A stretch of DNA of 64,000 bases from Alcaligenaceae bacterium. GTDB lineage: Bacteria > Pseudomonadota > Gammaproteobacteria > Burkholderiales > Burkholderiaceae_B. The stretch covers positions 87,524-151,523 of the forward strand of contig JACCET010000009.1 of NCBI GenBank assembly GCA_013416405.1, written 5' to 3'. Shown here in pieces: positions 45,284 through 57,551 of this stretch; position 1 is the first letter of the stretch; each line of letters begins with the position of its first letter. The notes under the pieces were generated by a model. That model ran no database searches, had not been told where the DNA came from, and saw only the letters and a program-made list of their open reading frames with translations. Both the position numbers and the translations under genes were made by a program.

Positions 45284-46686
45284 GCTGCTACTCCTAATTG
45301 CCCGGGCACCCGACTGATCGAGCCCGCCCCCATAATCACCACGACATCGCCATCACGAGCAAAGTCACGGATGGCCTGGGGCAGCTCGGCCACGTCTTCA
45401 ACAAAAACCGGTTCGACCTTGCCCGCCACCCTTAGCGCCCGCGACAGCGCACGCCCGTCTGCGGCAATCAGGGGCTGCTCACCCGCTGGATAGACATCGG
45501 TCAACAGGACAGCATCGGCCTGCCCCAGTATCCGTACAAAATCTTCAAAGCAGTCACGGGTACGCGTGTAGCGATGAGGCTGAAACGCCAGCACAATACG
45601 GCGGTCAGGCCAGGCACCGCGCGCGGCGGCCAGTGTTGCCGCCATCTCGACCGGGTGATGGCCGTAATCGTCTATGACGGTATACCGGCCTGAGCCATGC
45701 TGTTTGGACACCTCAAAGTCGCCCACTTGCGTGAAGCGCCGTCCGACACCGTGGAAGGCAGCCAGTGATTTGACTATTGCCGCATCGGGCACGCCCAGCT
45801 CTGTGGCCACGGCAATCGCGGCCAGGGCGTTGAGCACATTGTGATGGCCAGGCAGGTTCAAACTGACAGACATGGACGGCAAGGCACCCGTGACGCCCTG
45901 GCGCTGAACATCAAAGCGCATCACGGTTCCATCGGCCCTGACATTCTCGGCGCGCACCTGCGCATCGGATTCAATACCGTAGGTGGTGACCGGCCGCGAG
46001 ACAAAGGGAATGATTTCGCGCACATTGGGATCATCACTGCAAAGCACCGCCGAGCCATAAAAAGGCAGGCGCTGCGTAAACTCGATGAAGGCACTTTTCA
46101 GCCTGGCCACATCGTGGCCGTAAGTATCCATATGATCGACATCGATATTCGTGATGATGCACATGACGGGCAGCAGATTCAGGAACGACGCATCTGACTC
46201 ATCGGCCTCGACCACAATGAACTCACCCTGACCCAGGCGCGCATTGGCACCGGCGGAATTAAGACGTCCGCCGATCACAAAGGTGGGATCCAGGTCTCCG
46301 GCAGCCAACACGCTGGCGACCAGGCTGGTGGTGGTGGTTTTGCCATGCGTACCGGCCACAGCAATGCCACGCTTGAGCCGCATGAGCTCGGCCAGCATCA
46401 GCGCGCGCGGCACAACAGGTATGCGCGCGGCACGCGCGGCCAGCACCTCGGGGTTATCAGACGACACAGCGGTGGATGTAACGATCGCTCCCACCCCTTT
46501 TACATTGGCCGCGTCATGCCCGATGGTGATACGTGCGCCTAACTCAGCCAAGCGTCGAGTTACATGGCTTTCCTGTATATCAGAACCGCTGATGGAATAA
46601 CCCAGGTTCAACAGCACCTCGGCAATACCGCTCATGCCGGAACCACCTATACCTACAAAATGTATGCTTTGAATTCGGTGCTTCAT
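45280..46686 (-). CDS. murC: UDP-N-acetylmuramate--L-alanine ligase
   Basis: MurC (468 aa) adds L-Ala to UDP-MurNAc, and is also the entry point for UDP-MurNAc recycled by AmgK-MurU. The start [25 protein letters not shown] holds the UDP-sugar glycine loop; the ATP P-loop is [12 protein letters not shown] at about 112; [14 protein letters not shown] follows. The ATG at 46686 overlaps the murG stop (ATGA), which decides the start against an upstream frame extension to 46746. Confidence 0.97.
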   Translation of the reverse strand: MKHRIQSIHFVGIGGSGMSGIAEVLLNLGYSISGSDIQESHVTRRLAELGARITIGHDAANVKGVGAIVTSTAVSSDNPEVLAARAARIPVVPRALMLAELMRLKRGIAVAGTHGKTTTTSLVASVLAAGDLDPTFVIGGRLNSAGANARLGQGEFIVVEADESDASFLNLLPVMCIITNIDVDHMDTYGHDVARLKSAFIEFTQRLPFYGSAVLCSDDPNVREIIPFVSRPVTTYGIESDAQVRAENVRADGTVMRFDVQRQGVTGALPSMSVSLNLPGHHNVLNALAAIAVATELGVPDAAIVKSLAAFHGVGRRFTQVGDFEVSKQHGSGRYTVIDDYGHHPVEMAATLAAARGAWPDRRIVLAFQPHRYTRTRDCFEDFVRILGQADAVLLTDVYPAGEQPLIAADGRALSRALRVAGKVEPVFVEDVAELPQAIRDFARDGDVVVIMGAGSISRVPGQLGVAA

Positions 46687-47756
46687 GCCTGCCTCCTGAC
46701 AGCTTGGGTGCACGCATCGGCGATCTGGCTGGTGGCATTCAGGCACGCATGCTCATGCGCATGCGTGGCAATGGCGGCCAGCTCGGTTCGTGTGGACTTG
46801 CGCAGCCATTCCGCCAGCCACTCAACCGTCAAGCCGGATTGTTTCTGTAGCCAGGCGCCATGGCACTCGCTCAGGTAACGCGCATTGGCCGTCTGATGGT
46901 CGTCTATGGCATGGGGTAGCGGCACGAACAAGGCCGCCACGCCCACTGCGGCCACTTCCGCCACCGTCATGGCACCCGCCCGGCAAATCACCAGATCGGC
47001 ATCCGACAGGGCATGCGCCATATCGTCGATAAAGGCGTGACACACCGCGTGCACACCATTTTTTTCGTACTCGGCGCGCAGCGTTGCCAAATGTTTTTCA
47101 CCCGCCTGATGCGTCACGATAGGCCGCTCGGCGGCGCTGAGCTGGCCCAGCGCCTTGGGCACAATATTGTTCAGGGCGGCGGCACCCAGGCTACCTCCCA
47201 CGACCAGCAGGCGCAAAGGACCTTGTCTGGCCTGATAGCGTTCAGCGGCGGGCGTCACTTGCACGAGCGCCTTGCGTACCGGATTGCCCACCATCACGGC
47301 GCCGGGCAATGCTCCTGGAAAACCGACCAACACCTTGCTGGCCAGTTTTGCCAGCCAGCGATTGGCTGTGCCCGCCACGGCATTCTGTTCATGAATGACC
47401 AGAGGAATGCGGTGCAACGCTGCCGCCACACCGCCGGGAAAGGCAACGTAGCCGCCCATGCCCAGCACAACGTCGGGACGAACACGCCGCAGCAGACGAT
47501 GGGCCTGCCAGCCTGCGTGGCTTAACGTGAATGGCAGCTTGAGCAAGGCCAACGGCCCTTTGCCCCGCACGCCTGAAAAATGCAAAGGCAGCAATTCAAA
47601 CCCTTGGGGCGGCACCAGGCGCCCTTCCATGCGATCCGGATGCCCCAGCCATAGTACCCGCCAGCCACGCGCCTTCATTTCGTGCGCAACAGCCAGCCCC
47701 GGCATGATGTGCCCACCGGTACCGCCAGCCATAATCAGCAAAGTGGGTGTGCTCAT
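46683..47756 (-). CDS. murG: UDP-GlcNAc:lipid I N-acetylglucosaminyltransferase
   Basis: MurG (357 aa), a GT-B glycosyltransferase that turns lipid I into lipid II at the inner face of the membrane. The glycine loop [17 protein letters not shown] is at about 8-24; [13 protein letters not shown] at about 95; the C-terminal donor site reads [17 protein letters not shown] with the usual final [14 protein letters not shown]. The start at 47756 overlaps the ftsW stop (ATGA). Confidence 0.96.
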   Translation of the reverse strand: MSTPTLLIMAGGTGGHIMPGLAVAHEMKARGWRVLWLGHPDRMEGRLVPPQGFELLPLHFSGVRGKGPLALLKLPFTLSHAGWQAHRLLRRVRPDVVLGMGGYVAFPGGVAAALHRIPLVIHEQNAVAGTANRWLAKLASKVLVGFPGALPGAVMVGNPVRKALVQVTPAAERYQARQGPLRLLVVGGSLGAAALNNIVPKALGQLSAAERPIVTHQAGEKHLATLRAEYEKNGVHAVCHAFIDDMAHALSDADLVICRAGAMTVAEVAAVGVAALFVPLPHAIDDHQTANARYLSECHGAWLQKQSGLTVEWLAEWLRKSTRTELAAIATHAHEHACLNATSQIADACTQAVRRQA

Positions 47757-48946
47757 GTACGCTTGCCTCGCATCATGTTGCGGTTCTCGTAATCGACACG
47801 GAACAACAGCGCCATGGCCACGCAATTCATGACGATGCCGCTACCCCCATAACTCACCATGGGCAAGGTCAGGCCCTTGGTAGGCAGTAGGCCCATACAT
47901 ACGCCGATGTTGATGAAAGACTGCACGCCAAACCACAAGGCCACGCCTTGCGCGACCAGGCCATTGAAAATGCGTTCCATGGCTATGGCCTGGCGACCAA
48001 TTTCAAAACCGCGCCAGATCAGGAAAACAAACAGCCCGATCAGGCAGGCCAGCCCGACAAAACCCAGCTCTTCGCCTATAACGGCCACAATAAAGTCCGT
48101 ATGCGCCTCAGGTAGATAATGCAGCTTTTCAACGCTGGCACCCAGGCCCACGCCAAACCACTCGCCACGCCCCAGGGCAATCAGGGAATGAGAAAGCTGG
48201 TAGGCACTGCCATATGCATTTTCGGGATTCCAGGGATCCAGGTATACAAACAGACGCTCACGGCGCCAAGGGGAAAGCCAGATCAACAGCAGAAAGCTAC
48301 CCACCATGATGCCGAGCAACATCGAGAACAGCTTGCCGTTAATGCCGCCGATGAACAAGATACCGACTGCAATGGCCACGATCACCATGAATGCGCCCAG
48401 ATCAGGTTCCAACAGCAACACAACACCCACCATGGCAAGTGCGAACGCCATAGGCAAAAAGCCGCGCATGAAGCTCTGCATGTATTCTTGCTTGCGCACG
48501 GTGTAATCGGCCGCATACAGCAACACCGCCACCTTCATCAGCTCGGAAGGCTGGAAATTAACGATGCCCAAGGGCAACCAGCGACGCGCACCATTGACCT
48601 CGCGCCCCACGCCCGGAATCAGCACCACCACCAGAAGCAGCAGGCAAAACAGAAAAAGCGGGATGGCGAATTTGCGCCACACCTTCATGGGTATGCTGGC
48701 CGCGAACAGCGCCGCCATGACGCCCACCAGCACGAACAGGCCGTGACGTATGACAAAGTAATAGCGCCCGTAGCTTTCATATCGGGGGCCGTCGGCCAGC
48801 GCAATGGAGGCCGAGTACACCATAAGCAGACCAAACAGCATCAAGGCGGTGGCTGCCACCAGCATAGGAACATCTATGCTGGGCATGGTGGTGCGCCCAG
48901 GCCGCACGGCATTGACACTGGTCGTCAGATCGGCGAACAGGCTCAT
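47753..48946 (-). CDS. ftsW: Septal peptidoglycan polymerase FtsW
   Basis: SEDS-family glycosyltransferase (397 aa) that polymerises lipid II at the septum with FtsI. About ten transmembrane helices are seen. Conserved blocks: [11 protein letters not shown] in helix 1, [40 protein letters not shown] and [20 protein letters not shown]. The ATG at 48946 overlaps the murD stop (ATGA); a longer in-frame version would read into murD and is rejected. Confidence 0.96.
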   Translation of the reverse strand: MSLFADLTTSVNAVRPGRTTMPSIDVPMLVAATALMLFGLLMVYSASIALADGPRYESYGRYYFVIRHGLFVLVGVMAALFAASIPMKVWRKFAIPLFLFCLLLLVVVLIPGVGREVNGARRWLPLGIVNFQPSELMKVAVLLYAADYTVRKQEYMQSFMRGFLPMAFALAMVGVVLLLEPDLGAFMVIVAIAVGILFIGGINGKLFSMLLGIMVGSFLLLIWLSPWRRERLFVYLDPWNPENAYGSAYQLSHSLIALGRGEWFGVGLGASVEKLHYLPEAHTDFIVAVIGEELGFVGLACLIGLFVFLIWRGFEIGRQAIAMERIFNGLVAQGVALWFGVQSFINIGVCMGLLPTKGLTLPMVSYGGSGIVMNCVAMALLFRVDYENRNMMRGKRT

Positions 48947-50472
48947 GTGACCTCCCCACGGCTCAATGCCAGTTCCTGCACTTCCTCGACAAAGCTGCTG
49001 CCGCGATGGCCGTAGTTGCGGAACATGTCCATGCTGGCACATGCTGGTGAAAGCAGAACCGTATCGCCCGGTTGGGCTAGTTCCATGCTACGACTGACTG
49101 CCTGTTCCAGGGTGGCCACACTTTCCGTGGGCACGTCTATACCGGCGAGTGCCTGCGCAATCAGCACGGCATCCTGTCCGATCAGCACCACCGCGCGGGC
49201 ATGCGCGCGGGCAGCCTCGGCCAGTGGGGCAAAATCCTGCCCCTTGCCCAGACCACCGGCGATCAACACCACGCGCGTGCCCATGCCCTCGAGTGCCGCC
49301 ACCGTGGCGCCGACATTCGTTCCCTTGCTGTCGTTGATGAAGTCGACACCGGCAATCGTACGAATGAACTCCGTGCGATGCGGTTCGCCCGCGTAGTCGC
49401 GCAAGGCGTGCAACATAGCTGCCCAACCCAGGCCAAGGCTGCGAGCCAGTGCCAGGGCGGCCAGGGCATTCAAGGCATTGTGCTGCCCCCTTGCGCGCAG
49501 CGCATCGGCCGGTATCAGGCGTGCCGCCCGGCCCTGGGCACGCTCGGGTTCGGCCATGATCTTCTTGCGTCGTGTTGGCGCTGCGGGCAGGTCGAAATCC
49601 GCCGCCTCAGAGGCAACCAGCCACGTCATGTCATGGCTGCGTTCCAGACCCAGGTCGCCCTGCAGTACCGGGGCGTCAGAACCGAAGCTGCGCACGGTAA
49701 GCTTTTTGATGCCGTCCACCATGGCCAGCACCTGTGGGTCGTCGCGATTCACAATGGTGATGTCGCACATACGCAGCAAACGCGCCTTGGCAGCCACATA
49801 AGCCTGCATGGAGCCATGCCAGTCCAGATGATCTTGCGTAACATTCAGCACCGCGGCGGCATCGGGGTGCAGTGACTGAGTAGACTCCAGTTGAAAGCTG
49901 GAAAGCTCCAGTACCCAGACCTCGGGCAAGTCATCCGCCGCCAGCGCGTCGCGCAAGGCGCCAAGGGCGGCCGGGCTGATATTCCCGGCGACTTTCACCG
50001 TATGACCACTGGCCTGTACCAACTGGCGCGTCATGGCCGTTACCGTGGTCTTGCCGTTGGTGCCGGTGATGGCCAGGACTTTGGGCTGATAGCCCTGCTG
50101 CGCCATGTCGGTCAGCGCCCGGGCAAACAGTTCGATTTCTCCGATGACTTCAATATCGCGCCGGGCAGCCAGCGCCAGCAATTCGCTGACTGGTGATTGC
50201 AAGGGCGACAGACCAGGACTGAGCACGATGGTGCACACATCCTGCAAGGCCTCTTCGTTCAAGGCCTCGGGTCCAAGACGATATTCAACCTGGTCGGCGC
50301 TCAGCGCCTGCTGCAAGGCCTGCAATCCCCCCGGCTGGGCGCGCGTATCCAGCACACGCAGGCGCGCCCCCTGCTGCGCGCACCATAGCGCGGCAGCAAG
50401 ACCCGTCTCGCCCAGACCCAGAATCAGGGTCAGGCCATCGAGGCGCACCGAGGGAAAAGACATCATATTCAT
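48943..50472 (-). CDS. murD: UDP-N-acetylmuramoyl-L-alanine--D-glutamate ligase
   Basis: MurD (509 aa) adds D-Glu to UDP-MurNAc-L-Ala. [15 protein letters not shown] at about 15 is the UDP-binding loop; [18 protein letters not shown] at about 130 the ATP P-loop; [20 protein letters not shown] and [15 protein letters not shown] the later family blocks. It is longer than E. coli MurD (438), with an insertion of about 45 residues between about 275 and 320 ([20 protein letters not shown]... and a basic [16 protein letters not shown] stretch). Start overlaps the mraY stop by four bases. Confidence 0.95.
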   Translation of the reverse strand: MNMMSFPSVRLDGLTLILGLGETGLAAALWCAQQGARLRVLDTRAQPGGLQALQQALSADQVEYRLGPEALNEEALQDVCTIVLSPGLSPLQSPVSELLALAARRDIEVIGEIELFARALTDMAQQGYQPKVLAITGTNGKTTVTAMTRQLVQASGHTVKVAGNISPAALGALRDALAADDLPEVWVLELSSFQLESTQSLHPDAAAVLNVTQDHLDWHGSMQAYVAAKARLLRMCDITIVNRDDPQVLAMVDGIKKLTVRSFGSDAPVLQGDLGLERSHDMTWLVASEAADFDLPAAPTRRKKIMAEPERAQGRAARLIPADALRARGQHNALNALAALALARSLGLGWAAMLHALRDYAGEPHRTEFIRTIAGVDFINDSKGTNVGATVAALEGMGTRVVLIAGGLGKGQDFAPLAEAARAHARAVVLIGQDAVLIAQALAGIDVPTESVATLEQAVSRSMELAQPGDTVLLSPACASMDMFRNYGHRGSSFVEEVQELALSRGEVT

Positions 50473-51641
50473 CGCAATTTCAACGTTGCCAAACCAATAA
50501 GCACCAGCATCATGCTGATGATCCAGAACCTGACGACCACTTGGGTTTCTTTCCAGCCCGTCACTTCAAAATGGTGATGCAGTGGCGCCATCTTGAATAT
50601 TCGACGGCCTTCGCCATAACGTTTCTTGGTGTACTTGAACCAGGCAACCTGCAGCATCACCGACAGGGTTTCGACCACGAACACCCCTCCCATGATGAAC
50701 AGGACGATTTCCTGGCGCACAATCACCGCAATCGTGCCCAGTGCACCGCCCAGCGCCAGAGCGCCGACGTCGCCCATAAACACCTGAGCGGGATAGGCGT
50801 TGAACCATAAGAAGGCCAAACCGGCACCGGCGATGGCGGCACACAGCACCATGAGCTCCGAGGCCCCGGGTATATACGGAAACAGCAGGTACTTGGAATA
50901 GTCGACGCGCCCGACCACATAGGCAAAAATGCCCAATGCACTGCCCACCATAACGGTAGGCATAATGGCCAGGCCGTCTAGGCCGTCTGTCAGGTTCACG
51001 GCATTGCTGGATCCGACGATAACCAGCCAGGTCAGTGTCGCAAAGCCAAAAACGCCCAAGGGGTAGCTAACACTTTTAAAGAAAGGCACGATCAGGTCGG
51101 CGCGGGTAGGCAAAGGCATGGTGAAACCGCTAAGTACCCAGTCGCGGAACAAGGGCCAAAGTTCGGCATTGGCCGGGGCTGATACCGCAAACGTGAGGTA
51201 GATGGAAGCCACCAGACCTATCAGGGCTTGCCAGAAAAACTTGCGCCGCGACGACATGCCTTCAGGATCGCGGTTAACCACTTTCTTGTAGTCATCGGCC
51301 CAGCCTATCCAGCCAAAGCCAAAGGTAACCAGCAAGACCACCCACACGAAGCGGTTAGTCCAGTCGGCCCACATCAAGGTGCTGACACCGATGGAGATCA
51401 GAATGAGCGCACCGCCCATGGTCGGCGTGCCGTTCTTTTGCAAATGCGACTCGGGACCATAAGACCGGACGGCCTGGCCTATCTTTAGTTCAGTCAGTCT
51501 GCGTATGACCCAGGGGCCGGCGCATAGGCCGATCAGCAGGGCCGTACCACACGCCAGGACGGCGCGGAAGGTAATGTATTCGATGACGCCAAACGCGCGT
51601 ATATGTGAATCAGACAGCCAGCGCGCCAGTTCAAGTAGCAT
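50469..51641 (-). CDS. mraY: Phospho-N-acetylmuramoyl-pentapeptide-transferase
   Basis: MraY (390 aa), a ten-helix membrane enzyme that makes lipid I from UDP-MurNAc-pentapeptide and undecaprenyl phosphate. Signature motifs: [15 protein letters not shown] (about 65), GWADDYKKV (catalytic Asp-Asp, about 115), [10 protein letters not shown] (about 215) and [14 protein letters not shown] (about 353). Its start overlaps the end of murEF by 11 bases and its stop overlaps murD. Confidence 0.97.
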   Translation of the reverse strand: MLLELARWLSDSHIRAFGVIEYITFRAVLACGTALLIGLCAGPWVIRRLTELKIGQAVRSYGPESHLQKNGTPTMGGALILISIGVSTLMWADWTNRFVWVVLLVTFGFGWIGWADDYKKVVNRDPEGMSSRRKFFWQALIGLVASIYLTFAVSAPANAELWPLFRDWVLSGFTMPLPTRADLIVPFFKSVSYPLGVFGFATLTWLVIVGSSNAVNLTDGLDGLAIMPTVMVGSALGIFAYVVGRVDYSKYLLFPYIPGASELMVLCAAIAGAGLAFLWFNAYPAQVFMGDVGALALGGALGTIAVIVRQEIVLFIMGGVFVVETLSVMLQVAWFKYTKKRYGEGRRIFKMAPLHHHFEVTGWKETQVVVRFWIISMMLVLIGLATLKLR

Positions 51642-54423
51642 GGCGAACCCCTTCTTCCTGGTTGATCAGTTCTTGTTCCAAAGCGCGCACGACCCGCTCC
51701 ATACGCGTGCTGCGCGATCCCTTCACCAGAATGTGCGCTGGTACTTGCGTCAGCAAGTGGCTGTTCAACGCTTCCATAGCCTGAAAGGCATGGGCGCCAT
51801 CACCGAAAGCCTGGGCCGCATGCGCGCATGCCGGGCCAAACGCCAGCAGAACGTCAATACCACGCTCCTTGGCGTAAGCGCCTACTTCGGCATGCATGGC
51901 ATCTCCGTTCACGCCGACTTCACCCATGTCTCCCAACACCAGCACGCGCTTGCCGTCCAGGCCAGCCAGCACATCGATCGCTGCACGCACCGAATCGGGA
52001 TTGGCATTGTAGGTATCGTCGATAAGCTGGTAGCCGCCAGCCAGGCTATGCGGCTGCATGCGGCCTGATACGGGGTTGAAGGACTCCAGCCCCCGCACAA
52101 TGCTGTCCAATGGCGTGCCGGTTGCCAATGCGCACGCCGTTGCCGCCAGTGCATTGCGCAAGTTGTGCACGCCAGGAGACGCCAGGGTGAGCATGGCACT
52201 GCCAGCCGGTGTATGTATCTGGCAAACCGTACGCGTGGGTTCCGCATGAATGCGATCCGCATAGACGTCCAGGTTGGGGGTGAAACCGAAACGCAATACC
52301 TTGCGCTCACCCGCCAGCTCGCTCCATAAGTCCGAATAGATATCGTCTCCGGGGAACACGGCTATGCCATCGGCTGGCAGCATAGCTATGACCGTACCGT
52401 TTTCCCGGGCAACCGCCTCGACCGTCAGCATGAATTCCTGATGCTCGCGCTGGGCGTTGTTGACCAGGGCGACCGTGGGCTGGGCAATACCTGCCAGCAA
52501 GGATATTTCACCGGGATGATTCATGCCCAGCTCGAACACGGCGGCACGATGCTGGCGATCCAGTCGCAGTACCGTCAACGGCACACCTATATCGTTATTC
52601 AGATTGCCCCGGGTAGCCAGGCTGAGCTCTTCACCCGGCCATTGCCGCAGGATGGCAGCAATCATTTCTTTGGTCGTGGTTTTCCCGTTGCTGCCGGTCA
52701 CGGCAATCACGGGCAGCTCGTGTTGGCGGCGCCATATCGTGCTGATACGGATCAGAGCTTGACGGGTATCGCCCAATACAAACTGCGGCAGCGCCACAGT
52801 GCTGTCTTTGTGCTCCACCACGGCGGCGCACGCACCTGCATCTTGTACAGTCGACAGATAGGCATGACCATCGAAGGCCTCGCCCTTCAGGGCGACAAAC
52901 AACTGACCCTTGCCTAGGCTGCGCGAGTCGGTGGAAATGCTCATGCCCTGCTGCCATGACAAAGCGAATCTGGCCCACTCGCGATCATCGAATGGCAGTC
53001 GTTGGCCCTGGGTTTCCTGATAGGTTTCATGCCCCTTGCCCGCCAGCAGTACGACGTCACGCGTATCGGCCGCCCAGATGGACGATAGAATCGCCAGGGC
53101 ACGATCGAGTTCAATGCGAGGCGCATGCGGCATGCCCGACACGATCTGCGCAATGATATCCTGAGGATCCTCAAGGCGTGGATTATCGTTGGTCAGCACG
53201 ACTTCGTCTGCCAGATCAAAGGCGATGCGCCCCATGACGGGGCGCTTGCTGCGATCGCGGCTACCGCCGCAGCCAAAGACACAAATCAGCTTGCCGCCCC
53301 TGACTCGGGCAACATCGCCCAGCGCAATCAAGGCGCGCTCAAGCGCGTCAGGCGTATGTGCGTAATCCACGATCACCATGGCCTGACCATGGGAAGCGGC
53401 CTCAAGCCCCAGCGGTTCGACCACCTGCAGGCGTCCTTCGACAGAGCGCAACGTAGCCAGCACACGGGCGATACGGGATAAGTCCCAGCCCAGTTGCTGC
53501 AGCACGCCGGTAACCAGCAGCAAATTGGCAACATTATGCTCACCCACCAGGCGCGTAAGCAGTTGTGCGGCACCGTTGCGAGTCACTAAATTGAAGACCA
53601 GGCCATAACGGCCGGCATGGATGTCCTGTGCCTGCACCGCGGCCTGCTCATTCCCCGACACCGAATAGGCCAGTGTTGTGGTCGCAGGCAAACTGGCAGC
53701 CAGCGCCTTGCCGGCGGGATCGTCAATATTAACCACGGCGCCACTCAGACTCGGCCACTCGAACAAGGAAAACTTGGCACGTTGGTAGTTTTCCAGCGTG
53801 CCGTGATAATCAAGATGATCGTGCGTCAGGTTGGTAAAGGCGGCAATAGCTATGCACACCTGATCCAGCCTGCCCTGATCCAACCCTATCGACGAGGCCT
53901 CGAGCGCCACGACCTGAGCCCCCGCTTCCAGCATGACAGCCAGGCTGCGATGCATTGTCAGCACGTCGGGGGTGGTAAGCACACCGCCAAGATTGCTGCC
54001 ATCGGGCAGTGTGGCGCCCAGCGTACCCAGGGTTGCGCACGGAGTGCCTTCGGCATTCAAGGCTGCAGCCAACCACTGCACGCAGCTGGTCTTGCCGTTG
54101 GTTCCCGTGACGGCAATCACTGACAAGGTTTCAGAAGGCTGGCCATACCAAAGATGGGCGACCTGACCCAAAACTTCCGATAGATTCTCAACCTCAAGAA
54201 CCGGAACCCCCAGCGGCGCGATGGCCTCTTGCCCATCGGCATGCATCACCACGGCTGCCGCACCCGCCTGTATTGCTTGCGCCAAGTAGTCACGCCCGTC
54301 ACCGGCATGACCCTTGCAGGCAAAAAATACGTCGTTGGCGCCCAATTGACGAGTGTCCAGGCACAAGTGTGCCGTAGGCGGCACTTGCCGGTTCAGCCAG
54401 GAAATGATTTCTTGTGCGTTCAT
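51631..54423 (-). CDS. murEF: Fused MurE-MurF: UDP-MurNAc-L-Ala-D-Glu--meso-DAP ligase / tripeptide--D-Ala-D-Ala ligase
   Basis: One 930-aa chain carries two Mur ligases. Residues 1 to about 488 are MurE: P-loop TGTNGKTS (106-113), HDHLDYHG (201-208), and DNPR (413-416), the motif for meso-diaminopimelate as substrate. Residues from about 491 are Mur[22 protein letters not shown]-loop TGSNGKTTT (577-585), LGMNHPGEI and [10 protein letters not shown]. The junction is tight: MurE ends at KGHETYQ...[11 protein letters not shown] and MurF begins almost at once, with the usual first 20-odd residues of MurF missing. The fusion is known in Bordetella and relatives. It puts the third and fourth peptide additions on one protein. 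Four-base overlap with ftsI. Confidence 0.97.
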   Translation of the reverse strand: MNAQEIISWLNRQVPPTAHLCLDTRQLGANDVFFACKGHAGDGRDYLAQAIQAGAAAVVMHADGQEAIAPLGVPVLEVENLSEVLGQVAHLWYGQPSETLSVIAVTGTNGKTSCVQWLAAALNAEGTPCATLGTLGATLPDGSNLGGVLTTPDVLTMHRSLAVMLEAGAQVVALEASSIGLDQGRLDQVCIAIAAFTNLTHDHLDYHGTLENYQRAKFSLFEWPSLSGAVVNIDDPAGKALAASLPATTTLAYSVSGNEQAAVQAQDIHAGRYGLVFNLVTRNGAAQLLTRLVGEHNVANLLLVTGVLQQLGWDLSRIARVLATLRSVEGRLQVVEPLGLEAASHGQAMVIVDYAHTPDALERALIALGDVARVRGGKLICVFGCGGSRDRSKRPVMGRIAFDLADEVVLTNDNPRLEDPQDIIAQIVSGMPHAPRIELDRALAILSSIWAADTRDVVLLAGKGHETYQETQGQRLPFDDREWARFALSWQQGMSISTDSRSLGKGQLFVALKGEAFDGHAYLSTVQDAGACAAVVEHKDSTVALPQFVLGDTRQALIRISTIWRRQHELPVIAVTGSNGKTTTKEMIAAILRQWPGEELSLATRGNLNNDIGVPLTVLRLDRQHRAAVFELGMNHPGEISLLAGIAQPTVALVNNAQREHQEFMLTVEAVARENGTVIAMLPADGIAVFPGDDIYSDLWSELAGERKVLRFGFTPNLDVYADRIHAEPTRTVCQIHTPAGSAMLTLASPGVHNLRNALAATACALATGTPLDSIVRGLESFNPVSGRMQPHSLAGGYQLIDDTYNANPDSVRAAIDVLAGLDGKRVLVLGDMGEVGVNGDAMHAEVGAYAKERGIDVLLAFGPACAHAAQAFGDGAHAFQAMEALNSHLLTQVPAHILVKGSRSTRMERVVRALEQELINQEEGVRHAT

Positions 54424-56156
54424 TGCTGGCGCTCTCCGTTGACGCGGGTAGCTACCAGCGATTCTATGGGCGCATCGGGTTGTACACCCAGGCGGCGCAA
54501 GCTGCTGGCCACCACACTGGCAAACACCGGCGCCGCCACGCGACCACCGTAGTAGCCATTCGAATGCGGTTCATCTATGGTCACGGCCACCACAATGCGC
54601 GGATCCGATACAGGGGCGAAACCGACAAAGGAGCTACGATATAGCGAGGTGCTGTACTTTCCGTCGACGATTTTTCTTGCCGTGCCGCTCTTGCCGGCGA
54701 CCCGGTAGCCCTGCACTTGCGCAAGCTTGGCACCGTCAGGGCCTGCTGCGGCTTCAAGCATGGCGCGAACCTGGCCAGCCACTTTGGATGTATATATCTG
54801 CACGCTGGTCGGCTTGCCCGAACGCTTGAGCAAAGTCAGCGACACCATGTCGCCATTACGGGCAAAGGTCGTGTAAGCATGCGCCATCTGCAGCAGCGAC
54901 ACCGACATGCCATAACCATAGGCCATCGTTGCGCGCTCTATTGGCCGCCAGCGCTCCCAGGGCCGTAAACGCCCCGAGGCCACGCCCGGAAAGTTCGCTT
55001 GCGGCGCACGACCAAAACCCAGCGTCGTGAAGTTATTCCACATTTCTTGCGATGTAAGCTGCTCCGAGAGCATGGTCATGCCGATATTGCTTGAGCGACG
55101 CAGTATGCCGGCCACGTTCAACGTGCCATTACGGCTGACGTCGGAAATAGTCGAGCCCTGATACCGATATCGGCCATTGCCCGTATCGAACAAGGTGGAA
55201 GTCGTCACACGCTTGATATCCAGCGCCAGCGCCACCGTAAACGGCTTCATGATGGAGCCCGGCTCGAAGGTATCGGTCAGCGCACGATTACGCAATGCCG
55301 CCCCTTTGCGATCGTCTTGATCATTGGGATCGTAGGTGGGCAAATTGACCAGAGCCAAAACTTCTCCGGTGCGTGTATCGATAACCACGCCCGCACCCGC
55401 CTTGGCATTATGTTCATCCAGGGCTTTCTCCAGGGCAGCGTACAAATCAAACTGCAGGCCACTGTCGATGGACAACATCAAGTCCTGCCCGTCAACGGGG
55501 GGCACTATCGCCTGTACGTCTTCGATAACCCGACCCAGCCTATCCTTGATTACACGACGCGACCCTGGCCGACCCGATAGCTCCTCGTTAAAAGCCAGCT
55601 CAACGCCTTCTATGCCCTTGTCTTCAATATTGGTGAACCCGATCACGTGCGCGGCCACCTCGCCTTCTGGATAGAAACGGCGCATTTCGACTTGCTGATG
55701 AAAACCCGGCACCTTCAGGGCCTTGATCTGGTCGGCCGTGTCAACGGCTACCTGACGCTTGATATACACAAAATTCTTGTCGTCGTCGACCAACCTACCC
55801 TTGACATCTTTAACAGGCATATCCAGCAAGCTGCTTATCTGCTTGAGTTGCTCGGGGCTGGCCTTGCGTGTATCTTCCGGGATGGCCCAGATTGCGCGCA
55901 CAGGAACGCTGGACGCCATAACCACGGTGCCGCTGCGATCAAAGATCTTGCCGCGCGTGGCGGGCAAGATCAGGTTACGTTCATAGCGGCGCTCGCCTTG
56001 CTGCTGCAAAAATTCCGTAGACAAACCCTGCAGATGCAAGGCTTTGACGCCCAGCGCAACAAAGCCCAGCATCAACAGAATCAGCACCAGGCGCGAACGC
56101 CACATGGGCATTTGCACATTCAAAACCGGGCTATCAAAGAATCTTACGCGCTTCAT
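54420..56156 (-). CDS. ftsI: Septal peptidoglycan transpeptidase FtsI (PBP3)
   Basis: Class B penicillin-binding protein (578 aa) that cross-links septal peptidoglycan with FtsW. A membrane helix spans about 19-41; the pedestal domain starts at RGKIFDRSG (68-76). Active-site motifs are SIMK (301-304, nucleophile Ser301), SSN (355-357) and KSGTA (489-493). All three penicillin-binding motifs are intact. It overlaps ftsL and murEF by four bases each. Confidence 0.97.
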   Translation of the reverse strand: MKRVRFFDSPVLNVQMPMWRSRLVLILLMLGFVALGVKALHLQGLSTEFLQQQGERRYERNLILPATRGKIFDRSGTVVMASSVPVRAIWAIPEDTRKASPEQLKQISSLLDMPVKDVKGRLVDDDKNFVYIKRQVAVDTADQIKALKVPGFHQQVEMRRFYPEGEVAAHVIGFTNIEDKGIEGVELAFNEELSGRPGSRRVIKDRLGRVIEDVQAIVPPVDGQDLMLSIDSGLQFDLYAALEKALDEHNAKAGAGVVIDTRTGEVLALVNLPTYDPNDQDDRKGAALRNRALTDTFEPGSIMKPFTVALALDIKRVTTSTLFDTGNGRYRYQGSTISDVSRNGTLNVAGILRRSSNIGMTMLSEQLTSQEMWNNFTTLGFGRAPQANFPGVASGRLRPWERWRPIERATMAYGYGMSVSLLQMAHAYTTFARNGDMVSLTLLKRSGKPTSVQIYTSKVAGQVRAMLEAAAGPDGAKLAQVQGYRVAGKSGTARKIVDGKYSTSLYRSSFVGFAPVSDPRIVVAVTIDEPHSNGYYGGRVAAPVFASVVASSLRRLGVQPDAPIESLVATRVNGERQQ

Positions 56157-56458
56157 GGCCGGGCCTCGCTGGCGGCAGGCTGTGCAGCATTGCTGGCAGC
56201 ACCTTTTAAATAGACCGTCATGTCGGGCGAGGTCGACACCATTTTCAGGTCTTTGCGCGCCAGGCCATCGATGCGGGCATTGCGGGCCAGTTCGGCGCGT
56301 TCAAGCTGCAAACGGCGCCAATCGGTATCGAGATTCCTAGCCTTGTCTTCCAGGCGATCAACCTGCACAAACAACTGGCGCGACTGAAAGCGGGCCGTCA
56401 CCAAAGACAGCGCCGACAGCATCAGTAAAGCCGCACAAAATATGATCAGGCGCCCCAT
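56153..56458 (-). CDS. ftsL: Cell division protein FtsL
   Basis: Small bitopic protein (101 aa): a hydrophobic helix at about 4-22 (LIIFCAALLMLSALSLVTA) and a periplasmic leucine-zipper-like coiled coil (DRLEDKARNLDTDWRRLQLERAELA). Sequence identity in this family is low, but the size, topology and place between rsmH and ftsI are diagnostic. Start and rsmH stop share one base (TAATG). Confidence 0.92.
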   Translation of the reverse strand: MGRLIIFCAALLMLSALSLVTARFQSRQLFVQVDRLEDKARNLDTDWRRLQLERAELARNARIDGLARKDLKMVSTSPDMTVYLKGAASNAAQPAASEARP

Positions 56459-57543
56459 TACCTGCGCCCCTTTCTGGCTGCGCCGCGGGCAGACCCCTGC
56501 GCGGACCCGGACACTAGATTCATGGCCGTAACAAAGGAAGCCCCCTGATCAGGAGGCAAAGGTGTCGTTGTACGTTCGGCCACTCTTAGCACCGCCGACC
56601 TGGCCCGTACGTTATCCCGGGACTCTTGTTCGGTGGGCAGTATGCGGCCCAGGGAATTCAAAATGGGCTGCGGCATATCTTTCTCGAGGATGGGCAGGCG
56701 AGCATGCGCCGCAGCCGGGCGTGATGCCGCTGCGATGCATTGCTTGACCATGCGGTCTTCAAGAGAATGAAAACTGATCACTGCCAAACGCCCCTCTGGT
56801 GCGAGCACTCTTAGAACTGCCGCGAGGGCGAGCGCGAGCTCCTGGAGTTCTTGATTGAGGTGAATCCGTATAGCCTGAAAGGTGCGGGTGGCCGGGTGTT
56901 GACCCTTTTCGCGCGTACGGACGACACTGGCGACGAGCTCGGCGAGGTCGAGCGTTGTGCGCAGCGGCCTGGATTCGCGGCAAGCAATAAGCGCCTTTGC
57001 AATCTGGAAAGCAAACCGTTCTTCGCCATATTTAGCTATGACCTCCTTTAATTCATCAAGGTCGGCCTGAGCCAACCATTGCGCAGCGGTCAGTCCACTG
57101 CTGGTATCCATACGCATATCCAGCGGGCCTTCACGCATGAATGAAAACCCTCGGCTGGCGTCATCGATCTGCGGAGACGAAATCCCCAGATCCAGCATCA
57201 CGCCATTTACTGCGGTGATGCCCAACTTCTCCAACTGCGCCGGCATATCGGCAAAACCGCTATGCACGACAATCACTCTTCCATCTTCTTGCCGCAGTGC
57301 CTGCGCGACGGCGATGGCTTCCGGATCCTTGTCGAAAACCACCAGCCTTGCATCGGGCGCCAAGTGCTTCAGCAGCAAGCGACTATGCCCACCCCGGCCA
57401 AAAGTGGCATCAACAAATACGCCTTCGGCCAGAGCCAGCACATCACTTTGCACTGGGCTGCGTTTACCTTTGGCACTAAAACCGGGATCAACGAGGGCGT
57501 TGACCGCAGGCTCCAGCAGCACGGATCGATGCGAAAACTCCAT
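56458..57543 (-). CDS. rsmH: 16S rRNA (cytosine(1402)-N(4))-methyltransferase
   Basis: RsmH/MraW (361 aa) methylates C1402 in the ribosomal P site. [16 protein letters not shown] at the start and [14 protein letters not shown] at about 47 (SAM loop) are typical; [33 protein letters not shown] and [13 protein letters not shown] follow. It is longer than E. coli RsmH (313) through a short insertion near residue 20 ([10 protein letters not shown]) and a basic tail. It lies 8 bases after mraZ. Confidence 0.96.
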   Translation of the reverse strand: MEFSHRSVLLEPAVNALVDPGFSAKGKRSPVQSDVLALAEGVFVDATFGRGGHSRLLLKHLAPDARLVVFDKDPEAIAVAQALRQEDGRVIVVHSGFADMPAQLEKLGITAVNGVMLDLGISSPQIDDASRGFSFMREGPLDMRMDTSSGLTAAQWLAQADLDELKEVIAKYGEERFAFQIAKALIACRESRPLRTTLDLAELVASVVRTREKGQHPATRTFQAIRIHLNQELQELALALAAVLRVLAPEGRLAVISFHSLEDRMVKQCIAAASRPAAAHARLPILEKDMPQPILNSLGRILPTEQESRDNVRARSAVLRVAERTTTPLPPDQGASFVTAMNLVSGSAQGSARGAARKGRR

Positions 57544-57551
57544 AGTCGTGT

